NCBI GenBank assembly: GCA_013397795.1
Contig: VZTJ01002531.1
Span: 62,001-126,000 of the forward strand
Direction of reading: 5' to 3'
DNA length: 64,000 bases
From: Orthonyx spaldingii
Lineage: Eukaryota > Chordata > Aves > Passeriformes > Orthonychidae
Below, piece by piece: positions 37,901 through 50,415 of the stretch (its first letter is position 1; every line of letters starts with the position of its first letter). The notes below the pieces were generated by a model. It did no database searches, was not told where the DNA came from, and worked only from the letters and a program-made list of their open reading frames with translations. The position numbers and the translations under genes are program-made.

Positions 37901-40366
37901 GAGACTGTAGGTTTACAGCTTGATTCTCTTCAGATTTCTGAAATGCACGTAGATAGGCATCTTGTAAGAAAGAAAAATAAAGCACTAAGTATAAAACTAT
38001 GAAGCAATCCACAGCTGAAGAGTAGATACAGTAGGGGAAATTATGCCCTGTGATTATAGGTGAGCACTGTGGGATGTACTTCATTTCATCATATCACTTG
38101 GTAGGAATATAATTAAATGTGAAGTTTTTATCCTACATCCTTCACTGTATGTGAAGCTTTTTTGCTACAAATTCTATTCACATCACTAACGTATATTAAA
38201 AAAAAAAAAATACTCATTAAGTAACGTGTCTCTGCAGCAAGTGCAATAATTTTTACTCTTATTAATTTGAAACAGGTTAAAAATATAATTTAGAGGATTC
38301 TCGGATTGTCGTGTTATAGCTGCAAGTGCCTGCAGAAGTAGCTGACTATCAGGATCCATCCGAAAAATTATTTTTGTTGCTTAGTCATTCTTAAAAGCCC
38401 TGTTAAGTTAGGCCATGCATTTAATTCTTGCTGTTCCCTCAGCCCTCTCCATGCCATGGCTAAGGAGTTAACTGTGAACAGGTTTCCTGCTGTTGTAGGG
38501 AGGTTAATGCAGTGGTGAATTTCTGGTGTTCAGTGTGTTTTGTGTTTTCTGTGTGTGCTCTGTGGGGAGCTGTAGAGAGGAAAGGAATTCCTCTTAAGGC
38601 AGCTTCTGTTGAGGGTGTGGTGGTTCTCTGCTCTCCTGTGGGGCCTCCAGGTTCTTTCTCTGGTTTGGCATCATTTTGGGGGTAATTTCAGTTATTTACT
38701 TGAGAAGAGTTTGTTCCAAATGAATGAAAAATCCTAAATGTAAACATAAAATGTACAAGGTTCAAAGCATAAAAGTTGAAGCTTACTGCTCTGTCTTGTT
38801 TGTTCAACCAGCAGGATCAACATCCCCTTTTAATGACCTTTTGCACTTAGAGTTAAAATTTTATAAGTGTTTTAAACTTTGCTTCTGATGATTTTTTCCA
38901 AATTAAATTTTAGCAATGCAGTTGGCATATGCAGTTAGGTTTGTAGAAATGATCAAAGCAGTACATAATAGCCTAGCAGAGAATTCAAATTACATTAACG
39001 GAGGGTCAGGACTTTTTCACTTATCTTGTGAACTACTGTCAGTGTTACAGGGAGGACCAAGACACTTTCCAGTCCAGGGTGGTGATACCGTGGTGTTGGA
39101 GACTGTTGTCCATTTGGCTGTTGGAGGCTTTTCAGGAGGGAAGAAAGAGGAGTTTACTTGATTCTCTTGGGAATTTAAACATGGAAAATGATTGCTGACC
39201 AAAATACTCTGTGCTTCCTCAATCAAAAGAGGAAAAAACATTTTCAAGTCTTACTGAGCTTAGCGACAGACTAAATAGCAGAGGGTTTCTTAGAGGTCAG
39301 TGGATGCTTTTAGGATGATGGAAAGTCTGAAATGCTAAGTCCTGTTTAAGGCATGTGTTGCCTTCCTTGGTTTTAATCCTAGTATTAAGGAGGTGCTTGG
39401 GAAGTTTTAGTGTTATTTGTAATGTATTTTGTGAGCCTTTGTAGATGGAGTTTAGTACTTAGAAAATGGTTTGCTGTTTTCCAGATCCTCTTCCAGAGGG
39501 CAGAGTTATCTGTTTTGCTATTGAATACATCCTGCTTCAAACAGCATTTTTTTGATATGTGGATTCTTTTCTTGCGGTGCCCAGACGGTGTTCCTGTGCT
39601 TCTGCCTTCAAATCTTCTCCTTAATCCCTTAGTTTACATAAGATCACTTTCTAATGATTTAATCTGTAATGAATATTGGTGGTAGGAATCACCATGCTTA
39701 CACAAATCCAGGGTCAGTAATTATTCTGATCACAGGTGCGTAATGTGTTTATAGGGACTGTTTAAATTTTGAAGTCACCTGGAGAAATTAACTTCATGGG
39801 GGTGTTTTAAGGATTGTTCATATCAAGCTCTTTATAATTCATTGGTGTGAAATTCAGCTCCAAAATGGTCACTTTTGAAAACACTGGATGGTTTGATCAT
39901 GGCCTTGTGTTTCCTAGTTTTTATCTTGCTGTTGAATCATTTTAGTGTGTATTGGTTAACACTGCAATAATCTACTGCATCAATACTTACCTCTTTGTAA
40001 ACTTTAATCTGGAGTCCCATAAAGTTCCCCTTTGTCAATGTGGACAGACAAAAAGAACAGAAATTCCTTTGAAGCTAATGTGCTATTCTGTTGTGGGGGT
40101 TTGCTTTCAACAAAAAGAGTGAGAAGAGGATAGAGTTGAAACTGTGACTGTAATTTGTTTCTTAAATAAATTCCATGTAAATAATCAAGGTCTCGAATTT
40201 TTGTTTGTTTATTTTCTTAACTAAACATATATTGTTATCAGTGGGAAACTGAGTGTTGTTTTAATTCTTTCAGTAAAAACACTGGTACAAAAAATAGCTT
40301 TTATCCTTTTTTCATCCGTTAAAATAAATATTGATAGAAACTATCATAATATGGTTTGTGTTACAG

Positions 40367-40434
40367 GTGGTGTAATACCAAGGGCTGTACTGCTGCCACA
40401 TCACAATTTTGTGGGGTTTCAGAGAGTAGTTCTG
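40367..40434 (+). other. Candidate alternative 5' exon (68 bp)
   Basis: The segment starts after a moderate acceptor (GGTTTGTGTTACAG ending at 40366) and ends at a good donor (TCTG|GTAAGG, GT at 40435-40436). It contains no ATG and is less AT-rich than its flanks. It lies on the TBL1XR1 strand between the UTR exon candidate and the start-codon exon, so it could be an optional 5' UTR exon. The acceptor tract contains several purines, so a pseudo-exon is a serious alternative. Confidence 0.22.
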
Positions 40435-40588
40435 GTAAGGACACTCAATGATTTATCTATTTCTTTGTCATAAAAGTGGACTGTAGTTTGGTGCAATTTA
40501 GTATTGCGTGCATTTACAGTATTTGTTAGGTATCAGTTTCTGCAGTTCACTGAACCTTACATTAAGTATTCTTTTATTCAGTGGTCTT

Positions 40589-40612
40589 TAACAGCTCCTT
40601 TTGGAGCTGTTA
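40589..40612. repeat. Perfect 10-bp hairpin with TTTT loop
   Basis: TAACAGCTCC (40589-40598) is followed by TTTT and the exact reverse complement GGAGCTGTTA (40603-40612). The stem is perfect but too short for a microRNA precursor. It lies 155 bp after the candidate exon at 40367-40434. Confidence 0.8.
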
Positions 40613-43447
40613 CTGTCTCATGTGTAAATCCATATTCATTTTGTTGAGAGTTATGATATATCACATCAATTCACAGTATGGAAGTATTAATAAATAGACC
40701 TTTTGTCACAGCACATTGTAAAAACTGTTTTGTCTCCTTGAAGTGTGGAGTCACTATTGCCTTGGTGTGTATCAGTTCTTAAAAAAGGGTGGAAAATTGC
40801 TGTATTTTGATTATAGTATGGTTTTTTCCAAGTGTGAAAGAACTGTCTAAAGAAAATTACGAGTGTGTGGTTCAGAGGGCAAATATCCAGACTGTGTGCT
40901 GTTATTAGTGTCTTCTTTAATGTAATGTACAGTCATGATTTTGCAGTTGTTCTCTGTAAATGTACATAACTGCAATCCTTCCATTGTTTCTTTTGATTTC
41001 GGAGACTTTCCTTCAATGTATTTTCTTATCTCTTCTCTGTGGCTGGGAGAAGGGAGATGAGATTACCTATATTTATTCTTAGAAAGGGAAAATTCCTTGT
41101 GCACCAGGCCACCAGCAGCCACACTCAAGTATTGTGCAAGAGCACAACTGAGCATTTGTTCTTCCAGCAGGAGATAATGGAGACCACATTTGTATCTGTA
41201 GAATTTTTAATACATACCATAATTTAACAAATGTTTTGTGGGTGTAGCAGATGTCTTTTCTTTCTCCAGCATCCCCCCTCCCCCTTTTTTTTTTTTTTAA
41301 ATTCACATTCCCTTAAAATTTTTGGCAAGCTCTCCTTGTGTGCTGTCTACAGAGGGCACTCAAAGGCAGAGGGAATTTGTTTTAACAAACCTTATCTTGC
41401 AAGTAGACCCCCACAAGGTAGAGAAGGACATTGCTGATGTTCTTTGTGGCCTTGCAGGGCAGTGTTGTACTGGCTCTGCTCCAACACACCACTTAAGCAG
41501 TTGAAGGCAGTGGGGCTAGAAGATGTTTAAACATTCTTCTGGATTGATCTGTATCTGTGTGTACTTTCTAGAAACAAGGTGGGGTCCACTAGAACTTCTC
41601 AATGGGATTCTCTGGTCAAGCTAAGAAACAAATAAAGTCTTTCTGTGCTGGAGATACTGAGGAGCCAGAGGGGTGTCCTTGCTTGAGAAATCTCTGGACT
41701 GATAAATGAAGGCAGGAAAAGGGTGCTGGAAGTTGTGAGTGAATGAAGACTGAAGACATTTTCCCTTCTGTCATTGCATTAAGTTGCTTTATCTAAAAGA
41801 ATTGGGCATGGTACTGCTCACACTGTGATTTCCAGCCCTGTGAGGACAAAATGCCTCGAGCATGCACCAGCCATGCATGTTGGCTTACTTTAGAGTTTCT
41901 AAGTCTTGGAGTGGAAGAAAATGGGCTTTCAGATTAGCAGGAGAGAAATGGCTTTGGGAAGGTTTGAGTAGCATCACTCAGGAATGTTAAATGGCAATTC
42001 TGCAAAGTAAAAACATCATAGCTTTATAAATATTGTAAGAAAAGAAAGATGATGGGAGCTCTTTGGAGTCTGAGAAATACTGAAAATTTTTCAAAATGTT
42101 GTGAGCAATTTGTGCAGTACTTATTAAAGTATAATGTCATCTGGAGAAGTCATGGACTTCTTCCTCTCTATCATCTCTTTATTTTCAAATAATGCTCCCA
42201 TTACTGGAAATGGGTGAGCAGAGTTTTGCATGCATAGAATCTGTTTGAGGTAAGGTTAAGATAACCAAAGATGGTGGCTTCCTTTTTGTGAAAAGCTGTC
42301 CTATCTAATTTGTTTGACTCTGAAGTAGCAGAAGTAGTTACTGTGATTGGTTAATTCTGCAAAAATCAGAGTAGAGGTCACTCGTGGGACAAGCTGGAGA
42401 CCATTTCAGTGCAGCTGCCTGTGTAATAGTGGCCTGCAGTTACAAGACAGGGTATATTTCCATCTCTGCTAATGTTTTAGCTTGACTCAGCAAAACTGTT
42501 TTCTCTACACAAAGCTATGATTGTGTTTCCAACTGCATCAGTGGAGGAGCAGTTTAATTCAAAATAGCACCTTCTGATGGAGGGGCGTCCTTATCGGACA
42601 GATGAGGTATTATCAGGTTTTGAATAGTTTGCTTCAAAGGGGATTAATTAAAAAATTAGTGAGAACAGATGTCTGATGTTGGCCTGAGCAGTCAGAAAGA
42701 AGAGGAAATGTCCTGGGTTTGAACTTTTTATCTTAAGTGGATCCCTTGTGACTTTCAGCCCATTTGGTAAGAGTTTCTTCAGTAGACTCTCCTGCTTCTA
42801 CTGTACAAAGCCAACAGCTTTAAATTTTAAGGATTTTATGTGTGGGTATAGGCACTCAGGCAAGGTTTTGCATACAGCTTGGAAGGATGATTCCTTCACA
42901 AAACAAAAACTTTATATACCACAGGCTGCTTTAGTATAGCTTTTTTATATTCCATGTGCTATACAGAAAAGCAAAATAGTGTTCTTTTAAACTATGTGTT
43001 AATATGTTTTTGAATGTCATTACGTATTCTACAGGTGCGTTCAGGCTTCTTCTACCAGTTAGACCTTCTGTACAGTGCCAAATTAGCAAGGGGAACATTT
43101 GGTGTGCTGCTTTAATATTCTGAGATCAACAATGCACTTACTTCTAGAGATGCAGGTGACTTTGCAGTGTGTAGGAGCTGTCTGGGGCTGTGCTATGGCA
43201 GGCACGATCATCCAATCTCTGGGAATTTTTCCTTTACAGTAGTATAAATATGCCTCTAGACTTAAGCACTGACGAAGTATCAGAACTTGGCATTTATTCA
43301 AAGTTGTCCTAAGTGTGGGATAATTTGAGTTAGGCAAAATATTCCAATTTCTACAGGCAAGGAAAGAAGCTTGTTTTTATTTTTCAGGGCTTTCTGTAAA
43401 AGAAAAGACAGCTCTTGATGATTCAGATATTGGAACAGTTCCCAGTT

Positions 43448-43465
43448 AAAAAAAAAAAAAAAAAA
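43448..43465. repeat. A homopolymer tract
   Basis: Eighteen A in a row. No AATAAA lies within 30 bp upstream, so it is not supported as the tail of a + strand retrocopy. Confidence 0.8.
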
Positions 43466-46400
43466 GGATATATTGCAGGGTATGGAAAGTCTGATCAAGA
43501 ATGATGACAGTGTTGTGTGCTTTTTCCATGTATTATAGGCATATCACCTCAGCATACATGCAATTCTTAATATTCTGCCAAAAGACCCTTGGTACAGCTT
43601 CATTTTGAGAAAAAAAAAGCAAATGCTGAAGGCAGAAGGGGAGCCATCTTAATGCCTAGACAACTTTTGGAGGCATGAGTGAGTTTTTCATCAAATATAT
43701 ATGTGCTTGAAGGGAAAAATCAATACGGCTTCTTATTGAACTTTGGGTATAACCAGTGTGGATGGAGATGTCTCTGCCAAAATACACAGCACTAATGCCT
43801 GAACAGTACAGGTTTTGCTCACGAAAACCTGCACAGTCAGATTTGAGGTATGGTACAGAGTAGGACGGAGAGATGCAGAGATGGAATGTCTGCACTGAGG
43901 GTGGTTACTGTAGCAGAAACTGAAAATTGTATAAATCAAGGGAAGAGATACTTGCAGGCTTGGAAAACAACCCGGCCCTTGTTGCAGAGTTCCTGGGGGT
44001 GAGGGGTTTCTGTCAGAGCTGTCTGTGTGCCCACCAGGGTCCTGTGTTGTGCAGCTGAGTGTCCACTCTCACAGTGGGACTGGAGTAGGGTCACTCACGG
44101 CCCCTCTCGTTCCTTGGTTGTCACCCCGCTGCCCCTTGGCCCTGTGCAGGAGCAGTGACAGCCCTGAGGGACCACGAGGACAGAGTGGTGGCCCAGGAAC
44201 GCCCAGCCTTTCATTTTGTAAACGTAGAGCAGTACTCTGCCCTAGTGACAGACCCCAACAGCCCCTTTCCCACCTCTGGGCCACCTTTTCCAGAGCTGCC
44301 TCAGGAACACACCCCTGCCTCCCTCCTTGGCAGCTCTGAGCTGTTGCTTGCTGTTGCTTTATTCCTCTATTACTTCGTGATAGATCACACCAGTACTGCA
44401 GATTGGCATACAGAGCAGTGAAAGAACAAATGGGAATTTTTACATTGGTCTCACATTCCTGTTATTTTCGGTTGCAGATGGAAAACAGGATGAGTACAGT
44501 GATGATGCTGTGTCACTGCCTAGGACAATGAATCAGGGCTGCCTGCAGCTGCAGTGGCTCGTGTCCATGAGTGGCCATGCCCAGAGTCTGTAGCAGGGCT
44601 GGGATCATGGGTATTAAACCCCTTCTGTAATATTTGATTTAAGCTTAACAGATAAGAAGAGCTTTGTGTCTTTGAATGCCAAAAATAAGGTTTGTCAGAC
44701 AGTGTTTGTTTCTTAATTTCTTTCATGGGTTTGAGAGATGGGTCTTGGTGGGAAGTAGCCACAAAGGGCAAGAACTTCACACCCTGTTCTTTGTTAGAAA
44801 TAATTCTGATATGGCATCCAAGTGATCTAGGTGCTTTTGGAAAATTTAGCTGCCTAATTTCAAAGTTCACCTGATGTTAAATCTTGAGGTGCCAAAGTAA
44901 ATGCAGTTGGTTTCTGATCCACTTCATCGGCCCTTTCTCTAAAATAAATTTGTAAGTGTTAAATTTGTTTTAATTAGTACATTTTTTTTAATGAGGAATC
45001 TTTGATTTAATAAAACTTTTCCTGCTGACTGGTCTTTAATTAAAACAAAACCCTAGGTGAAGATGGTTTCAGACTGCCCTTTTGCACCTGATATTGTTTA
45101 CACTGGTAACTGATTTCTGTCATTTGTCCTCAGACACTGCAGTTTAATTATTCCTGAACAAAAATGTGCTGCGGTTCTAAGATGGCTTCTTACAGACTCA
45201 GAGCTGTGGTTTGCACTTTTTAATAGTGGTGTTGCTTTTGGTTTTATTTAAGAGTAAGATGGTGTTGTAGGTGGCATTGGTGGAGTGGTATGAGGAAAGG
45301 AGGGTTTTTTTGCAGATTAGCAACCAGTAGGGCAGGGATAGTGCAGGAGTGTGGGAGTAGACACAGCTCATGGAGATTCACACGTATTCTGGTTTTGCAT
45401 TCACGTGACCAATTGCAGAAACATGTTATCTATGAGTTTTGGTTTTGCAAAAAGTGGGGGGAGGAGTTTCCGCTTTTTTAAAGATCCTTCACTCATAGGG
45501 GTTATTTACCTGCAGAGTCCCACAGGCTCCTTTCGGGCTGCTTTAGTGAACAGAAGTGGATGTGAAACTGCTTGGACAAAGCAAAGAGTTGAGTTTTTAA
45601 TCTGAGGGTAAACTTTCTTAAGCTTTCTTTAGAAGTCCATTCATGCATAATGCTGCAGTCAGTCATGAGTTACATGTCTTTAAATCTCTTGAGGTGAACA
45701 TATTGGGGCTAGAAGAACTTGTCAGTTTACATTTAATTTATTCCAGGCTCTAGGATATGTTTCATGGCTGTGGAGAGGTTTGAATAACTAAATATGGTGA
45801 ATGTTAGCCTATATTTTCAGTGCCAAATTCTGCTGGCCAACTGCATTAGATTCTCAGCATGTTTAATATCTGGGTAAATGGAGAAAACCTTGTTTAAAGT
45901 TCAGTGTGTTTTGGCTATTAATGTTCACAAGTACTAGTCTACATGATTGCCATCAATCCACAACTCATGAGTAATACTGACCTTGTCTTCAGAAGTCAGA
46001 AATATTCAAGGTTTTTTGTTAAAAGAATCCACAACAAACCCCTGCTTTGTTAGTATAACCAATTCATTGTTTTCCCTGTCCAAAGGGCACTCTCTTCTTT
46101 TTCTTCATCCCAGATTTAAAAATAGGTAAAGAAATCTGGCCTCCTCTTCAGTAAGTAGCAGGTCCTGATGTAGTTGCTCTTGAGCTGATTCTGTGATTAA
46201 TGACCACTAAAGCTGGAAATTATCTTTGCTTGTTAACAGCTTGTATTTTCTTGACTTGAAATTTAAATAAATTGTAACTAAAGGATCTTCTCTATGTCCT
46301 GTGGGGTTGTTAGGTTGGATTTTTTTCCCTTTTTTCACCCCATTATGGTATTCCCTCACAGGGGTTTTGCGTTTCATCCTTAATTTTTCAGAAACACAGG

Positions 46401-47787
46401 ACTCAGAGCTGTTACTGTTCAACAAGACATCTGCCTCAGGAAAAGAATTGGCAGCTTTCATGCACTCACAAAGGAATTTCAGAAAAATTATTTGTTATTC
46501 CCAAACTAGATGCTGCCAGAGTACATAATTCCAAAACTTCTTTTCTCATGGGAAAGGCATAAAAGACTAGGCTTAACAATGGGGAAATAAGCTGGGTTTA
46601 TTTGTGTTTAGAGTGGATCAAAGCCTCTTCAAGACCTGTTCTGTGCATTGAGCACCTCATTACTGTCTCTCTCTTTCCCATATGTTCATATCCTCAACAC
46701 TGCCAAAGCTGTGCTGTGCCTGATAATCCCTGATCTTTTCTAAAATAATGTAGGAGTCAGGAAAGATGCTCACACACACACAGAGCATCCTTCCACTTCA
46801 GGAAATGCTTCTCCTGCTCCATTTATGTGGTCAGTATTATTTATGGAGTAGTTCTGTTAACTTCTATTCCTGAAAATAATACCTGCACATTAAATAACTT
46901 GAAAATAACTTTGTAGGTGCTGAAAAGGCTGAGGTGAGTGTTCAGGCTCATACACGAAGGGCAGGGCAAATGAGGAAGTGGATCCTTTGTTGGAAAAGGT
47001 CATGTTCATGGAGCTGTCTGTACCCAAACAGTGTGATTTTTAGTTTTAATTTGGTTGTTCACTAGGAAAGAGGAACCAGTCCCCAAAGACCTGCAGAAAT
47101 TTAGTGTAGTTACCTAAGTAATTATATTAACCTTAATAAAACCCAAAAATAGAGTGTTTTGCAAAAAAGCCTATTCCAACACCATTCTGCAAGGGTGGCC
47201 ACCAATGAGTATTTCCAAACTTGGGCTTTGGCAGAATTCATTGCTCTCAGAACTGCCAGGCAAGGGCTGCTTGGATCCCTGCAGGCTCAGCCTTGCAAGT
47301 CCCCAGTCACACCACAATGCACAATTTGGAGTCTCTCTGTTTTTGCTGTTGTTGTGCAGAAATTCTAGATGTGCAGTATGAGATCAGCTTGAGCAGGGAG
47401 GTGCTCAGCTAACATGTTGTGCTGAGCTGTAGGCACCAGCCTGGGGCAGAGAGGAGATGGGGTTGGCTCTGGCAGACCTGCTCTGGTCCCAGTTTCTGCA
47501 CCTGCTCAGGTGCTGGGAGCTCAGAGCAGTGCTGTGCTCGGTTACTCCGTGCAGGTGTCACTCCAAATCACCTCCAGTTCTTGTTGTTATGGCAACACTA
47601 AAAAAAACAACTTCCTTATCGAGAGTGAGGGAACCCATTCTGGTAAACACACTGAAGTGAGTCAGACAAAGGCCTTTCTCCTGCAGGCAGTTCAGGACAT
47701 GACTCAGGGCACAAGGCTAAACAAACAAGGACAAATAAAATGAACAGGGTTTGCTTGGACTAGAGAACACTGTTGTTGATGATGAAG

Positions 47788-48200
47788 TTTTTTTTTGTTT
47801 TTCAACCAGCAGAATTTATTTGTGCAAAATGTTAGCAACTTGTGTTGTAATGGAAAAGTAGTGAGAGAAGGACATAGAAAAAGGAGTGAGTGAAGGAGGT
47901 ACAGATAAAGCCAGCGCTCTGGAGAGCAGATGGAGAGATGGACTCAGGAGTGCAGGGGATGTGTAGGCAGTGCATGGTGAGGAGGTGAAAAGCAGGGCAA
48001 ACGCGTGACCACAGGCTCCAGATCGGATGTCAGATCCAGAGATGAAAGCTGGAAGATGGATCACCAGCTTGGGAGAGATAGCAGGGCAGTGGACAGAAGC
48101 TGCAAAAGGGTGACAGTGCATGAAAAGGGAAGAGGAGCCTGTACAGCCATATGAAAACATCCCCAGTCAAGATCGGGCTGCTTTTGTAGGAGTGCAGAAA
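47788..48200 (-). pseudogene. Possible 3'-end retrocopy of an unknown transcript
   Basis: Read on the minus strand, a polyadenylation signal AATAAA (47820-47815) is followed 12 nt later by an A-rich tail (47802-47788, one C interruption). This order of signal and genomic A-tail is the mark of a reverse-transcribed mRNA 3' end. Inward of it, about 47850-48140 is strongly purine-rich on the + strand (pyrimidine-rich on the minus strand), unlike its flanks. A 114-codon minus-strand frame (47816-48160) is compositionally biased toward Ser, Leu and Pro and has no known domain. I found no target-site duplication and cannot name a parent gene. It may be simple sequence bias instead. Confidence 0.3.
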
Positions 48201-48352
48201 TACCTTTCCACACCTGCTTCTGAGAGCTGCATCTGCTGTTTTATTACTAGCAGGTAGCAATGTAAATATTTTAATCATAACAAATAGAATCCATGCCAGG
48301 CTACACAGTCACTAATCACCATTCCACAATAAGATTTACAGAACACACAAAA

Positions 48353-48364
48353 CCCCCCCCCCCC
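48353..48364. repeat. C homopolymer (12 C) next to A run
   Basis: Twelve C followed by six A. Such tracts are error-prone in sequencing, so the length may be inexact. Confidence 0.8.
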
Positions 48365-50356
48365 AAAAAACCACAGACAGCTGAGAACTGACTAATTACA
48401 AAAGTCTGCTCAAACTTCAGTGGTTTTCCATGGAGAAATAAGCAGCATTAGTTGGAGCATGAATCTTGTTTTGTAAGCCGTCAGCATCCAGCAGCAGCCT
48501 GGTGAAAAACGGTGTCACTCTCAGTGCACCAGTATCCATCAGCTCAAGCAACTGATGTAGATGTAATCACTGTCTCTAATAGAAATAAAGTCAGGGTAAT
48601 GGAATATTGTCACAGGATCAATGTCTCCTGTTTTGAAAATAAACCCCCTCAGCTTTGCTTTTGCATTTATGTACCAGCAGGCGACCACATCATTCAATTC
48701 AATTGACACAGTCCCTTAGAGCCCTGAATGATCTATTGTGGGAACATCAGGAACAACATATTGGAAAAAATTGAATGTTCCTGACCAGACTTACAGGCCA
48801 CGTTATTCAGTGGGTTTTCTAGCAGTGAAAATGAGAATAAATCAGGTGAGAGCAGAAACTTAGCACAGTATGGAGATCTTTAACCCCATGTAACTGTTAA
48901 TTTCTACAGGTTCTTGATCAAAAAGATTGAACCACAGGATCTGTGTTTATTTTCAGTGGTGGTGTTCACAAATAGAAAAGCATTTTTGGACGTTCCCCCT
49001 CCCCATCTTAGTCTCAGCAGAAGCCCTTGATAGGGCTCATTTTGACTGACTCAAGGGCTCTTCTCAATCTGTTATTTTCTCAGAATTTTTTACACAGTTT
49101 GATCCAAGCGAGGTTTAATGGGTGTGCTCCCACATTCATCCATAATTAATTTCTTGCAAAGGCTTTTTAATGCAGCACAGGAGATCAACAGCCATATAGT
49201 TGCATACTTAAAACCAGGCGCATGCCAAAAAGCATATAAAGGATTTTAAACAATGTTGCAGAAAAGGCTTTTTCCAGTTCTCACCTTTCTTGGACTTGAT
49301 TCCAGCAGCTGTTCTGTGTCTAGATCCAGGCAGCATTAGCAGGCTGCTATTTTAGCACTTAGTAAAGCCATTGAACAATTTCACAAAGCCTTCTTGAGAC
49401 AGGGTCTAAAAGTGTGATTGCAGAAGTCTTTATTTATTGGAATTAGGTATTCCTGAAGGGCTGTAACTCTGTCTAAAGGGACATCTTTCTAACGGCCTAA
49501 GAATGGAAGCTGCAGAGCTTGTTTGATGTTACCACTGTTCATGAGATGGTCCTTCCAATAAGACAATTTTCTCTTTTGAGGGACAGATGGACGGATGTCT
49601 GTCCCTGGAGGAATGCCAAGCATTTGCCTGGTGCTTCCCTCTCCGTTACAGAGATATATTTAGCACACAGAGCCTGGAATTTTGCCCTTGCAGGTCATCT
49701 TGAAGTAATCCATACTGGCCAAACCTACACTGGTGCTCCTGCAGGTGACTGTGCTAGTTCTGGTCATCAATCAGGACCAGTCACCTTCTAATCAGTTCTA
49801 CGAATGCCACATTTCCAGTTTTGCTGCCATAAGCATCTGTCCAGCTTCTGTGTGGGTAGGACAGTCTAACCCTGAAGGTCATCCCATCAAGGCATAGGTT
49901 CTTCCTTTCTAAGAATGCCTTTGGTCTGGATTAGACAATTGATCAAGGAGAATTTCATAATGTTTAGCTATATTTCCGAGTGTGTGCTGATAAATATTTA
50001 AGTATTGAAAGAGAGTGGTGGTTTAACTTTTGTACTACTGTGTCTGGACAGTTTTCATTTAGTCCCAGTTTGTCTTCATCAGGGAGCTTGAGCTCTGTGA
50101 TTAAAAATCCTTCTCTAAGCAAGATGTTTAGGCTTGGGATCTTGTGGGGAGTCAGGGAGGGACGGCTTTCATGAAGTAATCAAAAATGAGGCAGGACTTA
50201 GTGCTGGAAGTTTTACTACCTCTTCTGAGCAGCTGATTTTGGCTTTTAAGCTTTAAAGGAACATCTTTAGCATCTGCAGAAGGATGTATCAGGACCAGCT
50301 CCATTTCAACAAGGTTGTACTTGTGATGCAGCAGAGTTGTGCCTTTAAAGAGATGT

Positions 50357-50415
50357 CACAGAATCACAGAATGATGGGCGTTGGAAGGGACCTCTGGAGA
50401 TCATTTAGTCCATCT
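50357..50415 (-). mobile_element. CR1 LINE 3' tail, - orientation
   Basis: The segment begins with two exact CACAGAAT units (50357-50364, 50365-50372), the reverse complement of the CR1 8-bp terminal repeat. It continues with TTGGAAGGGACCTCTGGAGA and TCATTTAGTCCA, the usual reverse complement of the CR1 3' region. About 60 bp remain, without coding sequence. The right boundary is approximate. Confidence 0.88.

Larger units (their letters stand above)
34093..50356 (+). other. TBL1XR1: TBL1XR1 5' intron, third part
   Basis: No coding exon of TBL1XR1 or other gene was recognised over these 16 kb. Separate entries cover the assembly join at 34613-34805, a candidate exon at 40367-40434, a hairpin at 40589-40612, homopolymers, and a possible retrocopy at 47788-48200. 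A GC-richer patch at about 43980-44350 carries overlapping frames of about 70-104 codons on both strands with no domain. A T tract lies near 41285-41300. Confidence 0.5.

Noticed and set aside
43980..44421. GC-richer patch with frames of 71 to 104 codons on both strands
   Set aside because: No domain, no splice-site framing and no codon pattern that separates one frame from another; likely chance frames in GC-rich intron.
46770..46784. Short CA run as a microsatellite or CRISPR-like repeat
   Set aside because: Too short to be notable. No regularly spaced direct repeats exist anywhere in the window, and CRISPR arrays are not expected in an animal genome.
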